A stretch of 64,000 bases of DNA from Crossaster papposus (Eukaryota > Echinodermata > Asteroidea > Velatida > Solasteridae). The DNA lies in the NCBI GenBank assembly GCA_037893245.1, contig JBAIAA010000704.1:372001-436000 (forward strand). The letters run 5' to 3'. The number at the start of each line of letters is the position of its first letter. Position 1 is the first letter of the stretch. A model generated the notes under the pieces. It saw nothing but the letters and a program-made list of their open reading frames with translations. It was not told the DNA's origin and did no database searches. This document shows positions 10,801 to 19,800 of the stretch, piece by piece. The position numbers were made by a program, and so were the translations under genes.

Positions 10801-13800
10801 GTAAAAGAAGTTGTCTAGCTCAGGCAAAACAAAATGGGGGCAGCACTAACGTTAATTTTGGAGCAAATTTTTGTTTATTTTTCAATGATAGTGCATTGAA
10901 TTGAAACTAACAAGATCGACAAATACGTCAATATCATCAGGTATTCTGACCGGCTGTAAACAAACATTGCGTAACATCTAGCAGACGATAATTGTTGTAA
11001 ATTCTTACATCACAATTTTGCAAACACTCATTCAAGCATCGCTTGGGGGCGCAATAACTAGCCGTAGGCTCTACCGTAGCCGCGTCCGAATTCCATTTGC
11101 CTTAGCACCTACGTAGACGTAGCTGTAGCTCTAGACGTAGACCGTAGCTCTAGACGTAGACCGTAGCTCTAGACGTAGACCGTAGCTCTAGACACTCGTT
11201 TCGGACACGGCCTTAGTCTCCTTCATGCAGACGACATATACGCACACAGCACTGTGCCAAAGTCGAGAAATCAAGATATTGCCAAAGTCGGGAAATCTTT
11301 AAAACAAAAGCCGTGGATTTGGAGAAGAAATAAAAAGGTGTTACCCTTATTTATTTGTATTTTGTTTTTCAGACGGAAGACAGAGGAATCCAGAGGACGG
11401 CTCAGTCGAGGTGTCCTCATCCTCCGCCTCCACCACAGATGCCACGGACCCGCCCCAGAAGGGCGAGAGCGGCGCCGAGGCCAGCGCAGCCGCGGCGGGC
11501 ACCAACGGCAAACCCAAGACGAATTTCTTCATCAAGTTGTCCTCCAACGAGACGAACAGGGACACGGGCTTCGGCGTGTTCGGCAACTTCTCCAACACCA
11601 ACGTGGGCTTTGCCAAGACCAAGAACCACAACGGTCCCACCAAGGAGAACTACTTCCTGCAGTTTGCCAAGGTCGACAGCAGGTCAGTCGCCAGAGATTA
11701 ACCCTCCTATGGTTTTACCTTTCAAAACCTTTCAAAATCTGCTTACTGGACAAAATGGCTGTAAAGTATGAACCTTTCAAAACGCTTCGGATTTTGTTGC
11801 TACTGCACTACTACACCTTTCAAAACCTTTTGAAAGGTATTTTTTTCTCAGACCAGTTTGTTCAGAAAGTTGTTTTACCTTTAGAAATCTTTCATGGGTT
11901 TCTTTTGTCAGACAGTTTTCTCGCCTTTCAAAACATTTCAGTCCAAGAAACTTGAAAGGTATTTTTTTTCTTACACCAGTTTGTTCAGAGAGTTGTTTTA
12001 CCTTTCAAAATCTTTCATAGGTCCCTTTTTGTCAGACAGTTTTTTCACCTTTCAAAACATTTCAGTCCAGGAAAAATTGTAAGGCCAACATTACTTATGT
12101 TTTTATCTGACTACTCTGTCGATTTTGAAGTTATAGGCAATAAACCCCATCATCATCATCATCATCATCATCAATATATCGGTTACTTTATTTTATGCTA
12201 GACTTGGGTTAAAGGTAGGATACACCATTGTTAATTGCTTGAATGATCATGAATGGGTAGATTTGGGGGGTTGTATTTTATAGTATATATCGTTTAACTG
12301 ACCTGTCCGAAGTTTTACAATCATGGATGCCGAGACAAGCACGAAAAACAGCGTTTGTTTTCAACCGGCGTCGCGCAGTTATTCTTATGTTATTTTTGGT
12401 TTTTAGAATTCGCCGGACGGCGATCGCGAATTTTCTTTATAAAATTATATTTTTCAGAGTAATTACAGGATATCTAGCACAATCATTTTGATGGATGCCT
12501 AGAAACATAATTTACTTTCAAATAAGTAAGATATTTCTTAATAATTTGGTAGTAAATATTTTTTCGATATCTACAAATGGTGTATCCTACCTTTTAATCC
12601 ACATCAGTAGAACCCACCCCAGAGCCCTGGCTCGGTCCAGTTTTGGCAGTTCTCCCACTTATTCTTCAAGTGTCCTCTCAGGGTACCCACATTTAGTGAC
12701 CCTAATCTGAACTTTCTTCGTGGTAGGCGAGTAACTGCCATTGTACAAATATTGAAGGAGACTTTGTTTTACGACTGTATGCCCTTACTAACGTCAACTT
12801 GTGACGATTACGCCAACAGGGTGGTAACACTTTTAGCCTTGATTGAAATCAATCGAGTTAACTAAGGTGCAGCGCGAGCGCGGGGAGCTTGTGTTACCTA
12901 TACCAATTACATGTGTATTGTATGCGTCATCCATTTCAATCGCTACCTGAAGCGTAAACTAATTTAACAGATGGCGCAGTACGGAAACATGGACCTATGC
13001 GCATTGCTTTTCTAATTTATGAGTTTTACGTATCACGCACTACGCTTAACGCATGACTGACTCATGGATTTTCGGCCTTACACACTATACACAGATGTCT
13101 ACATACATTCGCATTTTTGTATCACTGTGGAGACATGGCTTTGTTCTCGTGTACAAAATGATTAGAAAGTGGAGCACGTTTTTCAAAATGCTCCCATTTT
13201 AACCATAATTTTTTTCCTGAGTTGAAATTTCGACCCAATATACCCTATATTATACCCTAACCCAAACACTAACCCTAACCCACATCCTAATCCTAGTTTT
13301 TGAGTAATTTAAGTAAAATCCAAAAATCTAATTCGTGAAATTCCCAATGGAGACCTATTCATCTATAGAAATTACCCTTTGGAGACCTTTTCACTCCCAT
13401 TTGTCCCCATTGTGTTCAAGTCTCCAGAGGGTACCGTATTTCGCACCTTTTCTTTCAGACTTTACGTTTTATTGTGTAAATGTTGATTTGCTTTGCATTT
13501 TTAGCAGCAACAAGGAAGAAGGCACAGAGAGTCCAAAGGGTCTGACTAAATCCGGCAATTCCTTCGTCTTCGGTCAGAAAATGGGCGAAAGAGTAATGGT
13601 CAGTATTGTTTCTTCTGTTTTTAAACCTAAAAACTTGAAAATACTTGTGGTTGCAACTTTAAGAAAAACTCAAATAACACTAATATAAAGTTTGGGGTAC
13701 CATCGAATAAAAAAAAAAAAATTACCTTAAACTGGAGAAACACTGCGATATATTTGTTTTATATTGAACAAGGTGGACAAAACATTTCAAACTTCAACAA

Positions 13801-16800
13801 ATTGGTTAGTCTCTTTTTCCACAGAAAAGTACCAACCTTGAATACAATATGCAATTGTTTTAATTATTTGTACACAACCCAATCCCGCCAGCAATACAGT
13901 CAAATATGTGACCGTCCACGATAAAAAAGCTGTAAAGTAGGCATCTTGACGTTTTGAGAAATGAAATCTACAAGAAATAAGCTTTATTGATGTATAACAA
14001 GACATCGTTGGTATTTATGGTTAGTATAACAAGTAACACTGAATATACAAGCTAGGAGCTCGCACATCAAATTAATTTTTTTTTTTTCATTTTTGTCTAA
14101 TAATACAGGGGCCACAGCAGACAGACCAGGAATTCCCCGCAGGTGCTCCAGCGACGTTTGGTACAGAGCTCAGCCCGACATTGTCCGCTAAGGTAGGAGG
14201 CATATATATGTGAAGCATTCTGCTAAAATGAGAGGAAAATGGGCACAGGCCACAGTTGGAGAAAACTGCAAAATAATGAATAATTGTCAGATATATTGAT
14301 ATTTGTAATCTATAGTATGCCTACTAACCATTTTTGTTAAGAAATAGTATGGAAGTAGTGGAATCAAAGTGGTTTTAACCAGTTAGCGCCGGATGACGTA
14401 TATAAACGCACAAATTTCCCCAAATTCAAAACGGATGACGCATAAACACGCCAAGTTCAAGTTCGGAAATGTATGTCAGCAGCGAGCAAGGCCGGAAATT
14501 CGTGGGTGGGCTTCCCGGTACTATTGGCCTGAACACGCTTCGGATCGAGTTTCGTTAAAAATAATCCCGTCCGTCGGCTCGGCGATGTTAAAATAATCCC
14601 GGCGCGAACTGGTTAAGGAAAACTATTGGCATTTTTCCATTTTATGCAAAACTAACTGAGAAAATCAAGTTTTTGTTTCACTTCCCTTCTGAATTTGGTT
14701 AAAAGAGTGTTTTCATGTAAAAGAAAAATATTTTATAAAGTCAATTTGGATTTTTCCACCCCTACGAAAATTTTTTGGCCCGATCTCGAAACAAGAATTA
14801 CCGAGTTCCGACTGAATTTGCTTGATCGCATCACATTTTTGTGTTTAAATTTACATGATTTAAATTCAATTTTTTGGATCTCGTCCTTCACCGACGTATT
14901 TTTTTAAGAACACTGCGTACTCAGTGCTAATTACTGATCTTCTATTTTTACAGGATGTTTCAACCGATAGTGATTCACCAGGAAAATCACAAGGTATGTC
15001 TTTTTGTTAAAGGAAGGATACACCATTTGTAGATATCGAACAAAAATTACTACCGAATTATTAAGAAATATCTTAATGAAATGATTGCGCTAGATATCCT
15101 GTAATTAGAAAGAATAATTCATCACACCGAATTCTAAAGCAACTTTTGGCTTTTCCCTTCTATTTATTTTTGAAATAATAGCCACCCATCACTCTTTATT
15201 AACATAAAGCATTGGCCGTTTGACGTTTAAAATAGCATTCGATACCTAGTGGTTTACAAAAAATCTCCATAATTTTCAACAACAATGTTTGGTATGTTTG
15301 GACACAAACATTGGGAGCCAAGAATCGTGTTCGGTATAGCGGTGTTCGGTATAGCAGCGTTCGGTATAGCAGCTTTCCACTGTATTAATTAAAAACTACT
15401 CCTGAAAGCATGTAAAAGCCTATTTTTCTGTTTTATTTTCATCCAAATTCCTACTTTTGTTCTTTTTGAGAGAAATTTGGATCCTAGTATTCTCTTACTT
15501 TTTTTTAACTACAATGTATGTCTGATTTAAAGCCTGAAACATTGATATTTTCTAAATTTAAATTTAAATTCTAATTCTAATTCTAATTCTAAATTTTGAA
15601 AAGACAAAACTCATTTGAAAATAAAGCACAAAAACCAATTAATAAAAGATAACAATCAGTTTGACTTTGTGGGATTTGTCAGATTCATCCAACAAGTCTT
15701 TGCGGGAGAGCGCCAGTGCCTACGAACAAGCCAAGAAGAACTCAGAGGTGACATTTGAGAAAGTAGACAGCAGGACGGGGGAGGAAGATGAGGAGAATGT
15801 CTTTCAGGTCAGTCAGAGCTCAAAGGTTATCCAGGGTCAAGGGTTAGCAAGGGTCAAATGCCACGCACGACCACATCTTACCCTAGTGCTGTTTTCCCCA
15901 AACCCTAGCTTTGTCTCCGTCTTAGGCTTCGTCCATGCAGTTTGCCGATAGTGATGGAGCCGGAGAGGGAGCCCAAGCTGGGGTTTGGAAAATGGCCTAG
16001 GTTTACCAATTTGTAGCTTTGCCAAGATTCTATTTTTTTTCTCGGCTTCCATGATTGTAAAACTTCAGACAGGTCAGTTAAACGATATTTACTATAAAAT
16101 ACAACCCCCCTCCTCCAAATCCACCCATTCCAGATAATTTACACAATTACCAATGGTGTATCCAACCTTTAAGCAAAATTGTGTGCTCAGCAGCTCTATG
16201 AAATTGACCCCGTGTGTTAGTGAGTGACCTGTCAGGTGACCTGGCTTGGTCACGTGACAATTGTCAAATATGAAGGAATAATTACTTCCTGGTTTTGAGA
16301 TTTTTTCCGATGTTCTTCCGTCACAGGCCCAGTGTAAACTCTTTGTCTTTGATGCTGTGAAGCACACTTGGCAGGAGCGTGGTCGGGGTTTACTACGACT
16401 AAACGATCAGGTGCAGTCGTCTTCCGAACAACAGTCCTCGCTCCAATCAAGACTGGGTAGGCCGTGGAAAAGCTTTGGTGTTGATTTAGGTCAGGGAGAT
16501 TTGTGCCCAATATGATAGAATTGTTCACAATATGATAGAATTGTTCACAATATGATAGAATTGTTCACAATATGATAGAATTGTTCACAATACAGGCCTT
16601 GCGCTAACTATTTTTCCTGGGTAGCCCACCGGGCCAGCAAACTGCAGATTTTACTAGCCCGTTTACATTTTTGCTAGCCCGTATGCACAATGCACAAAAC
16701 TAGAGGTCAGTGGTACGTACACGTACGTACATTCGTAGTCACGTACACAGAGGGCGCTGTTCTGAACAGACTCTTTATCAGACGCTACTACTAGTGACAC

Positions 16801-19800
16801 GGCAGAACGCTCATGTACTATACAGCTACGCAGTGGGCCGTTATGGTAAGAAAGGCTTAAAGAGCACCTCTAACAATTTTGTAGTTTGGGTATTGGGTTC
16901 ATTTTATGACAGAGTATATACCAATCTTACCGTTAGTATATAATTTTACTCCATGGGGTTTACTTTAGTGTATCAAAAACAAAGTTCAATTCGGTGTTCC
17001 CAACACGATTCTGCTCTATTTTTGAGAAAACGACAGCCATGTTTAATGTATGCAAATGAGATTAACATGACCCCGAAACGTCATCGTGTTATTCAGCTAG
17101 TATGCGATCGCAAGGCCATGCATGCAACCGCCACACCGTGCGCGTACCGCGTGCGATTGTGTTGCTTGCGGCCTTCTTTTCTCAATGTTTTTCTCAACAT
17201 TAGTTCGTATTTTGTTAGATTTTTTCGAAATGCTGAAGTCCTGTGTGGTAGGTAAATGTTTGAGGAATTGTCTTAAAAACCCTGAAGAAATTTTTCTGAG
17301 GTTTCCTAAGGAGAATGTTCAGACACGAAAAGAGTGGGTCCGATTTGTAAACCGTGCACGTACACATGCACACAAGGTCGGATTTTTAGGTTGTCCAAGT
17401 GGTCGCTTCTCTGCAGTGGTTCATGTTTTTCCAACACTTTTGCAATGACTTGTATTCACTGAGATAACTATTAAAGTGGCATCATGATACAATGTATATT
17501 CATCTAAATTATGTATTACCAGTTTGTGTGTAAAAACCGATCCTGGTTGCCTTTCTGTTCAGCGAGATTTTCCCCACCACGCGCCCCGTCGTCAACGGGG
17601 GCCTCGGGTTGCGCACCGCGAACGATCGGTGCCAGGCTCCTTGTTACTAGTTAGTGATACATCGTCGCGATCGGACTATGAAAATGGAGGGGAAAAAACT
17701 TCCAGGTCTCCTTGCCGAGTCCAGTGCATTGCCTTGGGAATCTTCGTCATTGAATTCTTCCGAATACTCGCTCAAATCTTCCCAGGAATTGTACGATTCT
17801 GCCATAAGTATATTCCGACGCTAACGTCAATAATGTGTTGTAACCAGGCGGACGATCGTGCGTGGGGCCGGTAGCAGCAGCAACACGCATGCGATTCGTT
17901 TTGTGGTTTGCACGTGGTGGGTACACGATGCGCTGGTGACATGGGCAAATACGCACGTTGACCCCGCTTAGATTTGTACTTGTAAGTTGTAGAGTATAAC
18001 AAAGCTCGTGTTCGACTTTCATTCAAAGTGAAAGGAAGGCTTTTGTACCTAAAAATCCTCGGTGAGAATTATAAATTCGTGAGTACCAAGACAAAGTTGT
18101 TTTCTTACTGTTCCCTGGCTTGTATTCTTGAGTGAATTGGCCTCCCCGTGCACGTCAAAGAATGGAAAGTTGTATGCAGCTAGGGCCGGGCAACGTACAA
18201 CATGCGTGTGTTGTGCGTGCATGTGCATTTGGGTTTCTCCTCAATTTCTTTGTTTTCCCCTCAATGACGCGGGTAAACAAAAGCGTGACCTTTACGTTTT
18301 TAAGAATTCGCGTCTTGGCATGAACCGAAAAAACGTTCTTTTAGACTATTTTTAGGCGGGCTATAAATCCCATTGATATTGCATTCGGTTGGGATACTTC
18401 CATATTTATTTCAAAATGTAAAATCAGAGAAAACTTGTTTTACTTAGAGGTGCTCTTTAACGATGTGAAAAAGAATAGTGCATATATGTGCGGTACCCTG
18501 CGCCGTAGTTTATACTATACTAATCTCACTGAAGCCCACCAGTCTACTCTGTTCGTGAGATCGCAGTGCACTGCATGCACGCGTGGATCGAGCGCTCCCA
18601 GTCCCAGGCTATCGATAATCATTCCGAAAAACACAAACAAAAGACAGTTTATACTCAGTTTATTTTGATCCGATATTCATTTAATACACAAAAAGACAAT
18701 AACAATTTTAACATGTATTTTGATTTAAACCTTTACAGGTAGGTTACTGAATTTTTCACTAGTCCACCGGGCAACCAAGGAAGTGGGTCTGGGTAGCCCG
18801 GAGCAGTTTTCTCTAGACTTTGTACACCGGGCTAGTACTATTTCGAGGCCTGACAATATGATAGAATTGTTCACAATATGATAGAATTGTTCACTTGATG
18901 ATGATAAAAAACATGAAATTGGGCACACAGTCACAGTATGTCACAAGAAAGGTATTTGTTTATAGGGCCATCGCAGATTTGAGATTTGAAAAAAAAATAG
19001 GTAGAATAACGAGCAATTAAAAAAATGTTCAGAATGGCTGCCATTGCATGTTATGCTGCGTTCATATTGCCTCATGTTTATCGTGTTCACTGTGAATTTC
19101 TCCATGTTCACGAGTAGGTTGCGTTCCAAACGCTACTCGCCAAGACGCACGCGCACAGTCGAGTTAGTCGTGCAGTAAGGACATTCTTTATCGCGCAAGA
19201 ACTCGTACATGAACCAACACGCTAGCGCATTATTGGTATTTCATTCGTTTAGGAAGTCGTGAACATGGAGAAAACAAAATCCACCTCGTGTTCACCACTG
19301 GTGAACACGAGTTACCAGGTGATTAGAACGCCATTATACGACTCGTGAACACGATAAACACGACGCGATTGGAACGCAGCATAATTCTACCTATGTTTTT
19401 TCAAAGGTCAAATCTGCAATTGCTCTATAGCCAAATATGTTTCTGATGACATACTCTGACTGTGTGCCTAATTTCATGCTTGTATCATGAAATAAACAAC
19501 TCTATTATATTGTGCACCAATCTGCCTAACTAAAAATTTAAAAGAAAATTCAAAATATCGTGCTTATTTGTACCCTTCAAATCCCAATAGTGTGCAAATG
19601 TTCCATGGCTTAAAGGTATCGTATACGTTTGGTAATTTGAACCCATTGTTTGTTTCAATCTTATATAGTTATAGATATATACCATAAAACTAACCTGTAA
19701 ACATTTCTAATCAAATAAGTTAAGAGGGCCTAATATTTCGATCTTAACAAGATCTTCTTCAGAGACTAAATGTAAACATTTAATTTCAAAAGGTGGTAGC

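Larger units (their letters stand above)
16857..18460 (+). mobile_element. 1.6-kb TTAA-ended element carrying a THAP-like ORF
   Basis: Ends TTAAAGAGCACCTCTAA and TTAGAGGTGCTCTTTAA are perfect inverted copies over 17 bases, including the TTAA that may be the target duplication. Between them lie a short ORF with a THAP-like zinc-finger start (17230-17448) and a small acidic ORF on the other strand (17648-17805). Either a degraded DNA transposon or a captured gene fragment made mobile. Confidence 0.65.
16593..18852 (+). mobile_element. 2.26-kb CAGGCCT-ended (hAT-like) insertion
   Basis: Ends CAGGCCTTGCGCTAACTA and, inverted, CAGGCCTCGAAATAGTAC, with ACAATA on both sides (16587-16592 and 18853-18858). 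It was inserted into a tandem repeat, so the length of the target duplication is ambiguous. The CAGGCCT terminus resembles animal hAT elements. A second element with TTAA ends (16857-18460) sits inside it; no hAT transposase was recognised. Confidence 0.75.
16498..19530. mobile_element. Outer palindromic MITE enclosing several nested elements
   Basis: The left arm (GTGCCCAATATGATAGAATTG; then, after insertions, AACATGAAATTGGGCACACAG near 18910) is an inverted copy of the right arm (CTGTGTGCCTAATTTCATGC and CTATTATATTGTGCACC near 19458-19523). Its arm contains a 20-21 bp tandem that was split by a 2.26-kb insertion (16593-18852), and its loop holds another MITE (18962-19432), itself containing a third (19055-19380). 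Confidence 0.75.

Noticed and set aside
13260-13305. Telomere-like CCCTAAC repeats
   Set aside because: Only a few degenerate TAACCC motifs in an intron, not an array.
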